Shown here piece after piece: positions 31,171 through 39,813 of a stretch of DNA of 64,000 nucleotides. How positions within the stretch are numbered: position 1 is the first letter of the stretch; each line of letters begins with the position of its first letter. A program made the position numbers and the translations under genes. The notes under the pieces were generated by a model that was not told the origin of the DNA, searched no databases, and worked only from the letters and a program-made list of their open reading frames with translations. The stretch is from Actinomycetota bacterium (lineage in GTDB: Bacteria > Actinomycetota > Thermoleophilia > Solirubrobacterales > Solirubrobacteraceae). Location: contig VAYS01000010.1 in assembly GCA_005883215.1 (NCBI GenBank), forward strand, positions 124,001-188,000, given 5' to 3'.

Positions 31171-32505
31171 CTAGCCCGCCTCGGCGTCGGGCCCGACCCG
31201 CAGCACGTACAGCGGCCACTCGCCCGGCACGCCCTTGAGCTCGTGCACGCCGTGGGCGACGAACTCGAGCCCCGAGCCGGCGAGGACCTCCTTGACCGCC
31301 CCCGAGACCATCAGCTGGCCCGGGGGCGCCAGCGCGGCGATCCGGGCGCCGATGTGCACGGCCAGGCCGCCGATGTCCTCGCCCAGCAGCTCGACTTCGC
31401 CGACGTGCGCGCCGGCGCGTAATCGCACGCCGAGCACGTCTACGCCCTCGATCGCCGCCCGGGCCGCCGCCATCGCCCGCGCGGGCAGATCGAAGCTGGC
31501 CAGCGCGCCGTCGCCGGTGCTCTTGATGAAGCGCCCACCGGCGCGGCCGATCTCTCGACGCACGATCTCCTCCTGCTGGGTGAGCAGCAGCCGCCAGCGG
31601 CTATCCGTCAGGCGCGCGGCGGTCTTGGTCGAGTCCACGATGTCGGTGAACAGGATCGTCGCCAGCGCCCGTTCGACCGGGCGCCGTCCGCGGCGTCCGG
31701 TGAGGAACTCCTCGATCTCGCCCAGCATGCGCTCGTCGGGCTCGGTCCAGCCCATCGTGTCCGTGCCCTCGACCTCGATCAGACGAGCGCCGGGGATCGC
31801 CGCGGCCAGCGCCCGCCCGTGCTCGACCGGCACGAAGGTATTTCCCCGTTTGTGCAGGACGAGCGTCGGCGCCTTGATGCGCGCCAGCGCGTCGCTGACG
31901 TCGGTCTCGGCCATCACGCGCACCAGCTCTCGAGCTCCCCGGGGCGATGTGCAGTTGCGCTCGAGCCGGGCCGCCCAGCGCATGAACCGCTCGTCGTCCA
32001 CGGCGCTGGGGGCGTAGACGCCGCCCACGATCAGGCCCTTGCCCCACTCGCGCTCGATCAGCTCTTCGACCCGTTGCCGGCGGTCGGGGGTGAGCAGCTC
32101 GCTCCCGCGGGGGGCGACGTCGTTGAGGACCAGGGCCGAGACCCGATCGGGATAGGTGGCGGCGAACAGGGCAAACAGCGCGCCCCCCTCGGCGCCCCCG
32201 AAGAAGGCCGGCTTGGCAAAGCCGCACGCGTCGATCACCGCCATTACGTCCTCCAGGTAGTGCTCGATACGAGGGGGCTCCTCGGCGGGATCCGAGGCCC
32301 CGGTGCCCCGCCGGTCGAACATCGCCACGCGGGCGTAGGAGCCCACCCACTCAAAGAAGCGCCGGATCAGCGGCTCCTCCCAGTAGATCTCGACGTGCCC
32401 GGCGGGTCCGCCGGCAAACACCAGGTCGATCGGGCCCTGGCCAAACACCTGGTAGGCGACGCGCACCTCCCCCGCCCGCGCGTACTGAGTGTCGGGTATC
32501 CGCAC
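31171..32505 (-). CDS. Alpha/beta-hydrolase-like sensor fused to class III nucleotidyl cyclase
   Basis: A 444-residue two-domain protein. Residues 1-270 have an alpha/beta-hydrolase fold, but the nucleophile elbow reads FGGAEGGALF: the Ser of the usual GGSEGG is Ala, so the domain is probably non-catalytic and may bind a ligand. Residues about 280-440 form a class III adenylate/guanylate cyclase. The metal Asp residues are in FTDIVDST and STGDGALASFD. The block GGLAVHIGARI has His where many cyclases have the Asn that contacts ribose. The GTG start is preceded by TATTCT and 7 nt. No receptor or effector gene is nearby. Confidence 0.88.
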   Translation of the reverse strand: MRIPDTQYARAGEVRVAYQVFGQGPIDLVFAGGPAGHVEIYWEEPLIRRFFEWVGSYARVAMFDRRGTGASDPAEEPPRIEHYLEDVMAVIDACGFAKPAFFGGAEGGALFALFAATYPDRVSALVLNDVAPRGSELLTPDRRQRVEELIEREWGKGLIVGGVYAPSAVDDERFMRWAARLERNCTSPRGARELVRVMAETDVSDALARIKAPTLVLHKRGNTFVPVEHGRALAAAIPGARLIEVEGTDTMGWTEPDERMLGEIEEFLTGRRGRRPVERALATILFTDIVDSTKTAARLTDSRWRLLLTQQEEIVRREIGRAGGRFIKSTGDGALASFDLPARAMAAARAAIEGVDVLGVRLRAGAHVGEVELLGEDIGGLAVHIGARIAALAPPGQLMVSGAVKEVLAGSGLEFVAHGVHELKGVPGEWPLYVLRVGPDAEAG

Positions 32506-32518
32506 GGAGCCGAGAATA
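32506..32518 (-). promoter_or_regulatory. -10 element of the cyclase gene, leaderless spacing
   Basis: TATTCT, 7 nt, GTG on the minus strand. Confidence 0.55.
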
Positions 32519-32548
32519 GGGCCGGGCGGCGCCGCGCGAAAGGGCCGC

Positions 32549-33991
32549 TCAGGCGCGCAGGGTGCGGCGCTCGGTGGCCCGGCCGAACGAGGCCGACATG
32601 ACGATGCGGGTCCCCCGGCGTGCCCGCAGGCGCACCCGGTAGGTGCGACAGCCGGCGAGGTCGCGGCCGCGCACGCGGTGCGCGCGTCCCCGGCGGGGAC
32701 GCAGGATTAGCGTCACCCGCGCGCGGTGGGCCAAGGTGAAGCTCAGCGTGCGTCGCACCCCCGCGCCCACCACGCGCACCCGGGAGATCAGCGCGCCGCG
32801 GCGCAGGCGCCCGCGCCGCGCTAGCGGGGGGCTGGGGCAGCTGCGGCGGGTGGGGCCGGCGGGGACGATCGGGCCCACGCTGGGCGCCGGGCCGTTGAAC
32901 ACGTCGTCGCCGAGCGAGCTCAGGTCCGAGGCGCCGGCGTAGCCGAGATGGGGCAGTCCGAACAGGTCCTCGGAGGTGCGCAGCAGCGAGTAGTGGTTGT
33001 ACTTGCTCGAGGTGCGCGTGCCGGGGATCGTGTAGGGCGAGAGCACGAGCGCCGCCGTGCGGCCTCCGCCGGATCCGTTGGTTGTGCCGCCGGCGTTGGG
33101 GGTGTTGGCCGAACGCTCCCCGCAGCAGGCGGTGGCGTCGCTGGTGGCCGCCTCGTCGAAGACGATCACCAGGGCGCCGTCGGCGAACGCAGGCGACGAG
33201 GTGATCTGGGGCACCCACTGGGCCAGGAACTGGTCGATGCTGGCCAGGCCGCCGGGCTGGCCGTCGATGCAGGGGCTGTCGTGGCCGTCGTGGCACAGGT
33301 TGGGCGAGATGAACGCGTAGTTGGGGGTGGTGGCAGCCGAGCGCAGGTCGGCGCCGAGCAGGTCGAGCGGCACCACGCGGGCGTCGCAGTCGACCTGGTT
33401 GTCGATGATCGAGTGGAAGTAGACGAACGGGTTATGGCGGGCGGCGTACTGGTCGCCGGCGCGTGCGGTCTGGGTGGTGTCGGGCGCGCCGAGGGCGGGG
33501 TGGCGGCAGGTCTTGGGCTCGGTGGTCGAGTTGCCCATGTCCTCCATGTAGCCGCGCCAGCTGAGCCCCTTGGCCTGCAGCTGATTGACGATCGTCTGCA
33601 CCGAGGCCGGGTAGACCGATCCCGCGCCCATCGCCTGGCCGTCGGGACCCGGGCCGCCCGGGAGCAAGTCCACGTAGGCGGGCGCGTCGGCCTGGGTGTA
33701 GGGGTTGGGCCCCTGGCCCCCGATCATCGCGATGTAGTCGTCCAGGCTGGCGTGCCCGATCGCGTAGTAGTTGGGGATGAACGCCCCCCGGGCGGGCAGC
33801 GTGCGGGCCAGGTACGGGGCGGGCGACGCCGGGCCAAAGCTGGTGTCGGCGCTCTCGTTCTCGAGCACGATGACGAACAGGTGGTGGATCGGCGGAAGCG
33901 CGCCGGCGTCCGGCGCAGCCGCCAGAGAGCCCAGCGCCACCAGCACGAGGGCCAGCCAGCGCCGAAGCGGCCGACGACGGTGCAGGGTCAC
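32549..33991 (-). CDS. Secreted phosphoesterase (phospholipase C / acid phosphatase type)
   Basis: A 480-residue exported enzyme of the alkaline-phosphatase superfamily (phosphoesterase family PF04185). The signal peptide is RRPLRRWLALVLVALGSLAAA. The core begins HHLFVIVLENESADTSFG with metal ligands typical of the family, then YYAIGHASLDDYIAMIGGQ, NLCHDGHDS, and VIVFDEAATSD. The last 110 residues are a basic Arg-rich beta domain probably retaining it at the surface. The substrate may be phospholipids or phosphate monoesters. The GTG follows TAGCGT plus 7 nt. Confidence 0.85.
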   Translation of the reverse strand: MTLHRRRPLRRWLALVLVALGSLAAAPDAGALPPIHHLFVIVLENESADTSFGPASPAPYLARTLPARGAFIPNYYAIGHASLDDYIAMIGGQGPNPYTQADAPAYVDLLPGGPGPDGQAMGAGSVYPASVQTIVNQLQAKGLSWRGYMEDMGNSTTEPKTCRHPALGAPDTTQTARAGDQYAARHNPFVYFHSIIDNQVDCDARVVPLDLLGADLRSAATTPNYAFISPNLCHDGHDSPCIDGQPGGLASIDQFLAQWVPQITSSPAFADGALVIVFDEAATSDATACCGERSANTPNAGGTTNGSGGGRTAALVLSPYTIPGTRTSSKYNHYSLLRTSEDLFGLPHLGYAGASDLSSLGDDVFNGPAPSVGPIVPAGPTRRSCPSPPLARRGRLRRGALISRVRVVGAGVRRTLSFTLAHRARVTLILRPRRGRAHRVRGRDLAGCRTYRVRLRARRGTRIVMSASFGRATERRTLRA

Positions 33992-34004
33992 GGACCGGAC
34001 GCTA
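33992..34004 (-). promoter_or_regulatory. -10 element of the secreted phosphoesterase gene
   Basis: TAGCGT, 7 nt, GTG on the minus strand. Confidence 0.55.
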
Positions 34005-34171
34005 GCCGCTCGCCCGCTCCCCGCGCGTCAACTGCCGGTAAAGGGCCGGGCGGGGCAGCCGCTGACTGGACGGCCGCCCTGGCGGGTAGAATCCCTACTG
34101 TGCCGGACGGGATTATCGGCGGACGACGGGGCGGTGGTCTCGTGCGGACCGCGACAAGCACCCGGGCGCGC
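34005..34171. other. Spacer between divergent phosphoesterase and sufB genes
   Basis: No gene is visible. It contains TAGAAT at 34087-34092, a good -10-like hexamer that could start a second, leadered sufB transcript, but no matching -35 is seen. Confidence 0.35.
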
Positions 34172-34183
34172 TAGCCTCAAGCC
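34172..34183 (+). promoter_or_regulatory. -10 element of sufB, leaderless spacing
   Basis: TAGCCT (34172-34177), 6 nt, ATG. Confidence 0.6.
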
Positions 34184-35578
34184 ATGGCCACCATCGATCG
34201 CATCTCCAAGCCGAGCCCCGTCGTCGAGGACGAGCAGGGCCAGCTGCGCGCGCGCACCGGCATCTCCCAGAAGGTGATCGAAGAGCTCTCGAAGATCAAG
34301 GGCGAGCCCGACTGGATGCGCGAGAAGCGGCTGCGCGCGTTCGAGATCTTCGAGCGCAAGCCGATGCCCACCTGGGGCGTGGACCTGTCCGAGCTGAACT
34401 TCGACGACCTCGTCCTCTACAGCCCGCCCACCGCCGGCCGTTACAACAGCTGGGACGAGGTCCCCCAGGAGATGAAGGAGACCTACGAGAACCTCGGCAT
34501 CCCCCAGGCCGAGCGCGAGCACCTGGCCGGGGTGGTCGGCGTCTGGCGCCAAGAGCCCGTCTACGAGGGGCTCAAGGAGGAGTACGCCAAGCAGGGGATC
34601 CTGTTCTGCTCGATGGACACGGCCGTGACGAAGTACCCCGAGCTCGTGCAGCGCTACTTCATGAACAAGTGCGTGCCCCCGCAGGACAACAAGTTCTCGG
34701 CCCTGCACGGCGCCGTGTGGTCGGGCGGCTCGTTCGTCTACGTGCCCAAGGGGGTCAAGGTCGATCTTCCGCTGCAGGCCTACTTCCGCATGGAGGGGGC
34801 CGGCGAGGGCACATTCGAGCACACCCTGATCGTCGCCGACGAGGGCTCCGAGGTGAACTACATCGAAGGATGCACCGCCCAGACCTACTCGGTCAACTCG
34901 ATGCACTCGGCGGTGGTCGAGATCTTCGTCCACGAGGGCGCCAAGGCCCGCTACACGACCGTGCAGAACTGGTCCAAGGACGTCTACAACCTCAACACCA
35001 AGCGCGCCGTGGTCGACGCCGAGGGGACGGTGGAGTGGGTCGGGGGCTCGATGGGCGCCAAGTACGTGATGCTCTATCCCGGCTCGTTCCTGCGCGGCGA
35101 GGGCGCGCGCGCCGACCATCTCAACGTCGGCGTCGCCGGAGGCAACGTGCACAAGGACACCGGCGCCAAGGTGGTGCACCTGGCGCCCAACACGACCTCG
35201 AACATCCTGGCCAAGTCGATCTCCAAGGACGGCGGCATCATGGGCTACCGCGGGCTGGTGCGCATGGGTCACCACTCGGAGGGCTCCAAGGCTCGCGTGC
35301 AGTGCGACGGCCTGATGATGGACGGGATCTCGCGCTCGGACACCTGGCCCGACATCCAGATCCAGAACCCGCACGTGACGGTGGCCCACGAGGCCACGGT
35401 GGGGCGCATCTCCGACGACCAGCTGTTCTACATGCAGTCGCGCGGCTTCACCGAGGACGAGGGCGCCGCGATGATCGTCAACGGCTTCATCGAGCCGGTC
35501 ACCAAGGAGCTCCCGATGGAATACGCCGTCGAGCTCAACCGGCTGATCCAGCTCGAGATGGTCGGCTCGATCGGCTAG
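34184..35578 (+). CDS. sufB: Fe-S cluster assembly scaffold SufB
   Basis: A 464-residue SufB, the subunit on which Fe-S clusters are built with SufC and SufD. Blocks include QKVIEELSKIKGEPDWMR, VVWSGGSFVYVPKGVKVDLP-type sequence near residue 185, VNYIEGCTAQTYSVNSMH and RVQCDGLMMDGISRSDTWP. The C-terminal half has VAHEATVGRISDDQLFYMQS. It is encoded alone, 3.0 kb past sufU, with its own leaderless promoter, while sufC, D, S and U are together under SufR. Confidence 0.96.
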   Translation: MATIDRISKPSPVVEDEQGQLRARTGISQKVIEELSKIKGEPDWMREKRLRAFEIFERKPMPTWGVDLSELNFDDLVLYSPPTAGRYNSWDEVPQEMKETYENLGIPQAEREHLAGVVGVWRQEPVYEGLKEEYAKQGILFCSMDTAVTKYPELVQRYFMNKCVPPQDNKFSALHGAVWSGGSFVYVPKGVKVDLPLQAYFRMEGAGEGTFEHTLIVADEGSEVNYIEGCTAQTYSVNSMHSAVVEIFVHEGAKARYTTVQNWSKDVYNLNTKRAVVDAEGTVEWVGGSMGAKYVMLYPGSFLRGEGARADHLNVGVAGGNVHKDTGAKVVHLAPNTTSNILAKSISKDGGIMGYRGLVRMGHHSEGSKARVQCDGLMMDGISRSDTWPDIQIQNPHVTVAHEATVGRISDDQLFYMQSRGFTEDEGAAMIVNGFIEPVTKELPMEYAVELNRLIQLEMVGSIG

Positions 35579-35674
35579 CGCCGTCGCAACCGGACGCGCG
35601 TCGGGACCACCGCGCCGCATCCCACCGGGTGCGCGCGGGTTAAGGCCGTCGGCCCTGCTTCCGATCAACCTTCA

Positions 35675-36856
35675 GTGAGCGCCGCGCCCAAGCCAACCCC
35701 CCTGGCCGTGCTCGCCCGCCGTGCCCGGGCGCTGGCGGTGGTTGTGGGCTGCGTCGCGGGCCTATCGACGCTCGCCGCCCCGGCCGCGGGCGCCCGCGGC
35801 CTCGCGCCGTGGCAGAGCGCCCCTCACGCGGCCGCGGTGGACTATCTCGGGCTGGCCCGCCAGGGCGTGGCCCGCACATCGGCGTGGCGAAATCGGCGCT
35901 ATCGCTGGTACAACGAGTGGCTCAACGACCGCAAGCGCTATCCGCAGGCGACGATCTGGGGCATCGTCCCCCTCTTTGAGGCCCTGGACGGGATCGCCGT
36001 GGCCTCGCCCACCAAGGCCAATCGCGCCGCGGTGGTGGCCTTCGCCCGGCACGCCGAGCGCTACTTCGACCGCCACCTCTCCCCCCACGGCGGCTATGCC
36101 CCCTACCCCGACGAGCGGGGCCGACCCCAGACGTGGTTCGACGACAACGGCTGGTGGGGGCTGGCGTTCATGGACGCCTACCGCGCCACCGGCAATCGGC
36201 GCTATGTCGGCGACGCCCAGCGGGCGTTCGACTACGCCGCGGCCGCCGGGTGGGATCCATCGGTGGGCGGGCTGTGGTGGAACACCGGGCACCCGTACAA
36301 GTCCGGTGAGGCGTTCGCCTCCCAGACCCTGCTGGGCGCCGAGCTCTACGTCGCCACCCACCGCGCCGGCACCCTGGCCACGGTGGACCGCTACGTCTCC
36401 TGGTCAGACAGCCAGCTGCGCGCCGACGACGGGATCCTGTACGTAAAGAGCGAGCGCGAGCCGATCCCGATGCCCTACGAGGAGGGCCCGGTGACCCTCG
36501 CCGAGCAGCTGCTGTGCCAGGCGACGGCACAGAACGAGCGCTGCCAGAAGGCGGGCCAGATGGCCGAGCGGCTCGTCGAGCGCTTCCCCGAGCTGGCGAT
36601 GGGCCCCCAGTTCGACGCGATCTACCTGCACACCATGCTCCAGTACGGCCAGCTGGCCAACGACGGCCGCTGGCTGGAGATGGCCAGGTTCGAGGCCGAT
36701 CGCGCGCTGGCCAACGCCGGTTCCGGCGGCGGCCTGTACCTGCGGGCCTGGGACGGCTCGGACATGGCCGCCCACCAGGCCCGTCCGGGGATGTTGCGCA
36801 CCCACGCCGCCACGGTCGAGCTGTTCGCCTGGCTGGCGGCCACCCCCGGGCACTAG
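35675..36856 (+). CDS. Secreted GH76-like glycoside hydrolase
   Basis: A 393-residue exported (alpha/alpha)6-barrel enzyme. The start is GTG, followed by a signal region ending about residue 40 (LSTLAAPAAGA). The GH76 catalytic pair is visible in WFDDNGWWGLAFMDAY, with GLWWNTGHPYKSGEAF and LTLAEQLL-like blocks later. GH76 enzymes cleave alpha-1,6-mannan; in actinobacteria they may act on the organism's own lipomannan or on fungal mannan. It stands alone. A strong bidirectional terminator follows. Confidence 0.8.
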   Translation: MSAAPKPTPLAVLARRARALAVVVGCVAGLSTLAAPAAGARGLAPWQSAPHAAAVDYLGLARQGVARTSAWRNRRYRWYNEWLNDRKRYPQATIWGIVPLFEALDGIAVASPTKANRAAVVAFARHAERYFDRHLSPHGGYAPYPDERGRPQTWFDDNGWWGLAFMDAYRATGNRRYVGDAQRAFDYAAAAGWDPSVGGLWWNTGHPYKSGEAFASQTLLGAELYVATHRAGTLATVDRYVSWSDSQLRADDGILYVKSEREPIPMPYEEGPVTLAEQLLCQATAQNERCQKAGQMAERLVERFPELAMGPQFDAIYLHTMLQYGQLANDGRWLEMARFEADRALANAGSGGGLYLRAWDGSDMAAHQARPGMLRTHAATVELFAWLAATPGH

Positions 36857-36867
36857 CCACAGCGACG

Positions 36868-36894
36868 GCGGGGCGGGCACCAGGCCCGCCCCGC
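36868..36894. terminator. Bidirectional terminator between convergent genes
   Basis: GCGGGGCGGGC and GCCCGCCCCGC form an 11-bp stem with a 5-nt loop between the GH76 gene and the convergent secreted-protein gene. Confidence 0.75.
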
Positions 36895-36921
36895 TTGGTC
36901 GCTATGGCGCGGTGGTTGCCG

Positions 36922-37713
36922 CTACTTCTTGCAGGGAATCGAGGTCGTCGCCGTGGCGACCTGTCCTGCCTCGCTGGTGAACTCCACCGACACCTTGCGC
37001 TTGCCGCCGGTGCATCCCCCTTGGGACTCGAGGTAGCCGACCTTCTTGGCCTTCTTGCCCTTCCTGCCCTTCTTCTTGGGGCTGGACAGGGCCTTGGGGA
37101 ACGTCGTGTCTACCGACACCACGGAGTTGTCGATGCCGGGCGCCGGGTGCAGCAGGTCGGACGGGACGTCGAACTCGTCGCCGAAGCTCCCGCCGCTCTT
37201 GGTCAGCACGGTGGGAATCGCCCGGGCGACGCTAAGCGGGCAGTCGGGAGGACCACCCTTGATGAACAGGGCCTGCGCGCCAGCGCCAGCGCTGTAGGCG
37301 GTGACGCTCAAGCGGCACGGCAGCTGCGAGGACTTCGTGGCCGGGTCGGTCGACGGGCCGGCGAGGTTATCGACGGTTCCGGAGCCGACCTTTGAGCCCC
37401 TCGGGCAGCCGCTGTCGCTGGGCGGGGTCTTGGCGTTGATCTGGCTCGCCGTGCACTTCGGGAACGCCTCGCCGTGGGCGACGATCCCGGCGAAGATGAA
37501 CTTGTAGTGCTTGATCGCCGACGGGCGCTGACCCGAGGCCTCGCCGACGGTGTACTTGATGTTCAACGAAACCGGGACGGGCTTCTTCTTGGAGCCCGCC
37601 TTGGTGGGATTGGTCGAGGCGCTCACCGAATAGGTGTTGACCTGGGCGGCAGCCGCCACGCTGACCACCACGAGTGCGACCAGACCCACGGCCGCGATGA
37701 TTTTCTTGCGCAT
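36922..37713 (-). CDS. Secreted protein of unknown function
   Basis: A 263-residue protein with a classic signal peptide (MRKKIIAAVGLVALVVVSVAAAA). The mature part is Ser/Thr/Lys-rich with six cysteines, probably paired in disulfides, and a strongly basic patch KKKGRKGKKAKK near residue 215. It is beta-rich by composition. No domain is recognised. The ATG follows a perfect AGGAGGA ribosome site, and the leader is about 75-95 nt, in contrast with the leaderless genes around it. Confidence 0.7.
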   Translation of the reverse strand: MRKKIIAAVGLVALVVVSVAAAAQVNTYSVSASTNPTKAGSKKKPVPVSLNIKYTVGEASGQRPSAIKHYKFIFAGIVAHGEAFPKCTASQINAKTPPSDSGCPRGSKVGSGTVDNLAGPSTDPATKSSQLPCRLSVTAYSAGAGAQALFIKGGPPDCPLSVARAIPTVLTKSGGSFGDEFDVPSDLLHPAPGIDNSVVSVDTTFPKALSSPKKKGRKGKKAKKVGYLESQGGCTGGKRKVSVEFTSEAGQVATATTSIPCKK

Positions 37714-37817
37714 TCTTCCTCCTGAAGTGGGAAAAGGCAGGGGACGCTTACGGCGCCGTCCGTGGCTCCGCGTGCGGTTGGGGGTTTATCCAACCCTAAA
37801 CACGATGGGCATGTCAA
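37714..37817 (-). promoter_or_regulatory. Promoter and leader of the secreted-protein gene
   Basis: Consensus -35 TTGACA at 37817-37812 on the minus strand. The -10 is uncertain: TTGGAT at an 18-nt spacing, or TAGGGT at only 13. The leader has a small GGUUGG/CCAACC hairpin and ends with AGGAGGA before the ATG. Confidence 0.5.
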
Positions 37818-37839
37818 AGGTGCGTCTGGGCCCCTGCGC

Positions 37840-37853
37840 TAGCGTGGCCGGCC
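37840..37853 (+). promoter_or_regulatory. -10 element of the thioredoxin-fold gene
   Basis: TAGCGT (37840-37845), 8 nt, GTG. Confidence 0.5.
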
Positions 37854-38627
37854 GTGCGCCCGCCGGTAGCCGACATCGCCGCGCCGCCGTTTCCGCCGCG
37901 GATGCCGTGGATCAACCTGGCCTCTGGGCGCGGGGACCAGGAGCTCAGCGGACCGATGCTGATCGAGTTCTGGGACTTCTGTCGCGTGCACTCCCTGCGC
38001 ACGCTGCCCTACCTGCGCGCCTGGCACGAGCGCTACGCCGGACAGGGGCTGCGGGTGATCGGCGTGCACTGCGGCGGCTACCCACCGTCGCGCGACGAGC
38101 GAGAAGTGCGCTCGGCGGTGAAGCGCCTGGGGATCGACTATCCGGTGCTGATCGACTCCGAGCTTGAGCTCTGGCGGCTCTACGAGAACGCGGGCTGGCC
38201 CGCGCGCTACCTGTTCGACGCGGCCGGGATGCTGTTCGACTACCACTACGGCGAGGGCGCTTACCGGGACGCCGAGCTCGCGATCCAGGAGCTGTTGGGG
38301 ACGGCCCGCGAGCCGGTCGCCCCGGTGCGCCCCGAGGACGCACCCGACGCGGCACTGGTGGCTCCGACCCCCGAGCGCCCCGGCGCGTGGTCGGGGGAAT
38401 ACGAGGCGGGCGGCGTGTGGGCGGTGCTCGAGGGCGAGGGAGAGGTGCGCGCCAACGGTCGCACCCTGGCCGTGCGCCACGCCGGCTGCTTTGCCCTGAT
38501 CGAGCACGACCGCCACCGCTCGGGGCGGCTTGACCTCGAGGTCGGCCCGGGCGTCGCTTGCCACGCGGTGTGCTTCACCGCCGGCCTGGAGCCGGCGGTG
38601 AGTCCCGCCGCCTACTCGGGCGCCTAG
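37854..38627 (+). CDS. Thioredoxin-fold protein without CxxC
   Basis: A 257-residue TlpA/DipZ-like protein. Residues about 1-150 follow the redoxin pattern: LIEFWDFCRVHSLRTLPYL, then YAGQGLRVIGVHCGGYP, then GWPARYLFDAAGM with a cis-Pro equivalent. In DipZ-type proteins the matching site reads W-x2-x-C-x2-C-x-RTLPY; here the two Cys positions are Arg and Ser, and only a Cys one position earlier remains. A beta domain (about 175-257) with GEYEAGGVWAVLEGEGEV follows. It has no signal peptide. It is probably not a dithiol oxidoreductase; single-Cys chemistry is possible. Confidence 0.72.
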   Translation: MRPPVADIAAPPFPPRMPWINLASGRGDQELSGPMLIEFWDFCRVHSLRTLPYLRAWHERYAGQGLRVIGVHCGGYPPSRDEREVRSAVKRLGIDYPVLIDSELELWRLYENAGWPARYLFDAAGMLFDYHYGEGAYRDAELAIQELLGTAREPVAPVRPEDAPDAALVAPTPERPGAWSGEYEAGGVWAVLEGEGEVRANGRTLAVRHAGCFALIEHDRHRSGRLDLEVGPGVACHAVCFTAGLEPAVSPAAYSGA

Positions 38628-38677
38628 CACGGACTAACCCCGAGTTGTGCCGACACCTTTAGGGGTGTTGTGAAGGC

Positions 38678-38707
38678 GGACGCCCCGGCCAGCTGGCCGG
38701 GGCGTCC
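38678..38707. repeat. Perfect 30-bp GC palindrome
   Basis: Two 15-bp arms (from GGACGCCC to CCAG, and its exact complement) meet with no spacer. As RNA it forms a very stable hairpin followed on the plus strand by GTGCGCTCTTT. It probably terminates the preceding gene or shields the transposase gene from read-through. Confidence 0.55.
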
Positions 38708-38763
38708 GTGCGCTCTTTCAGGCTGCTTAGTCGACCAAAACAAACCACCTGAAGGGAGTGCGC

Positions 38764-39753
38764 GTGTCTGATGATGACGTGCTGGTCGGCTACCGCCGGC
38801 GGCTGTTTGTGCTCGCTGGGGAGATCGGGGTCAGGCCGGCGTGCCGGGCGATGGGGGTCCACCACTCGACTTTCTATCGGTGGAAGCGCGGCGTGGACCG
38901 GTGGGGCCTGGAGGCCTTGAATGTTCGCGAGCGCCGGCGGCCGCGGATGCCCAACCAGATCGGCCCGCATCTCGAGCAGCAGATCGTGGCGTTCTCGCTC
39001 GGGCACCCCGGGTTTGGGCCCAGACGGATCTCGGCCGAGCTGGCTCGGCCCAAGTGGGGTGGCATCCAGCTTTCTGAGCATGGGGTTTGGCGCGTGCTCT
39101 GCCGGGTCGGTCTGAACACCCGCTCAAGACGGTTGGCGCTGATCGCGCGTCACGCCGACCGCTATGAGCGAAAGCCCGACCTGGCGCCGCCCGAGCTGCA
39201 TATCGACGCCACAGAGCCCGGGGAGAAGGTCCAGATGGACTGTTTTTACGTCGGTCGGCTATCGGGCACCAAGGGAACCGTCTGGCAGTACTCGGCGATC
39301 GACGTCGCCTCGGCTTATGCCTGGGCCGAGCTTCACACCTCTGAGCGAAACCCGCGCTCCCAGCACTGCCAGCGCCTCCTTCACCGCGTCGCCTCAGAGC
39401 TCAAGACCGCCGGCTGGAAACTCAAAGAGGTCACCACCGACAACGGATCCGAGTTCAGATCCAAGGACTTCGGAAAGATCGTTGGCCAGCTCGGCGCCCA
39501 CCAACGGTTCATCAAGGCCGGCCGGCCCAACTCCAACGGATGCGTCGAGCGCCTCCAACTGACAATCCTCGAGGAGTGCTGGCGACCCTCCTTCGCTCGC
39601 TCCCTTGTTCCCAAGAGCACCGCCCTGGCCCAAGACCTCGACGAATACCTGGCCTACTACAACACCGACCGCGCCCACACCGGGCGCCTCACCCACGGAC
39701 AAATCCCCGCCGACATAGTCTTCGGCGCCCACAAGACGAGCACGGTCAAATGA
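38764..39753 (+). CDS. IS481-family transposase
   Basis: A 329-residue DDE integrase-fold transposase. An N-terminal helix-turn-helix contains GVRPACRAMGVHHSTFYRWKRG. The catalytic triad is in QMDCFYVG (Asp), TTDNGSEF (Asp) and NGCVERLQLTILEE (Glu). The end has YLAYYNTDRAHTGRLTHGQ, as in IS481/IS3-type integrases. The GTG at 38764 is chosen for its GAAGGGAG ribosome site. The frame is intact, so the element may be active. AT content is higher than in neighbouring genes, a sign of transfer. Confidence 0.9.
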   Translation: MSDDDVLVGYRRRLFVLAGEIGVRPACRAMGVHHSTFYRWKRGVDRWGLEALNVRERRRPRMPNQIGPHLEQQIVAFSLGHPGFGPRRISAELARPKWGGIQLSEHGVWRVLCRVGLNTRSRRLALIARHADRYERKPDLAPPELHIDATEPGEKVQMDCFYVGRLSGTKGTVWQYSAIDVASAYAWAELHTSERNPRSQHCQRLLHRVASELKTAGWKLKEVTTDNGSEFRSKDFGKIVGQLGAHQRFIKAGRPNSNGCVERLQLTILEECWRPSFARSLVPKSTALAQDLDEYLAYYNTDRAHTGRLTHGQIPADIVFGAHKTSTVK

Positions 39754-39813
39754 GCACCAACCGTCGCTACATCTCGGGAATAGGACGGCCTAGCACCCGG
39801 CTCGCGGCCGCCG

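Larger units (their letters stand above)
38646..39771 (+). mobile_element. IS481-like insertion sequence (ends tentative)
   Basis: A single-transposase IS. Putative ends are TGTGCCGAC at 38646-38654 and GTCGCTACA at 39763-39771; inverted, the right end reads TGTAGCGAC, matching 7 of 9. No clear target-site duplication was found, so the ends may be off or the duplication decayed. The element inserted between the thioredoxin-fold gene and a metallophosphoesterase gene and disrupts neither. Confidence 0.6.

Noticed and set aside
37714-37817. Riboswitch in the leader of the secreted protein gene
   Set aside because: Only a small hairpin is seen, with no terminator or sequestered ribosome site and no recognised aptamer.
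38628-39780. Target-site duplication of the IS
   Set aside because: Sequences flanking the proposed ends (CCGAGT and TCTCGG) are not direct repeats, so no duplication is claimed.
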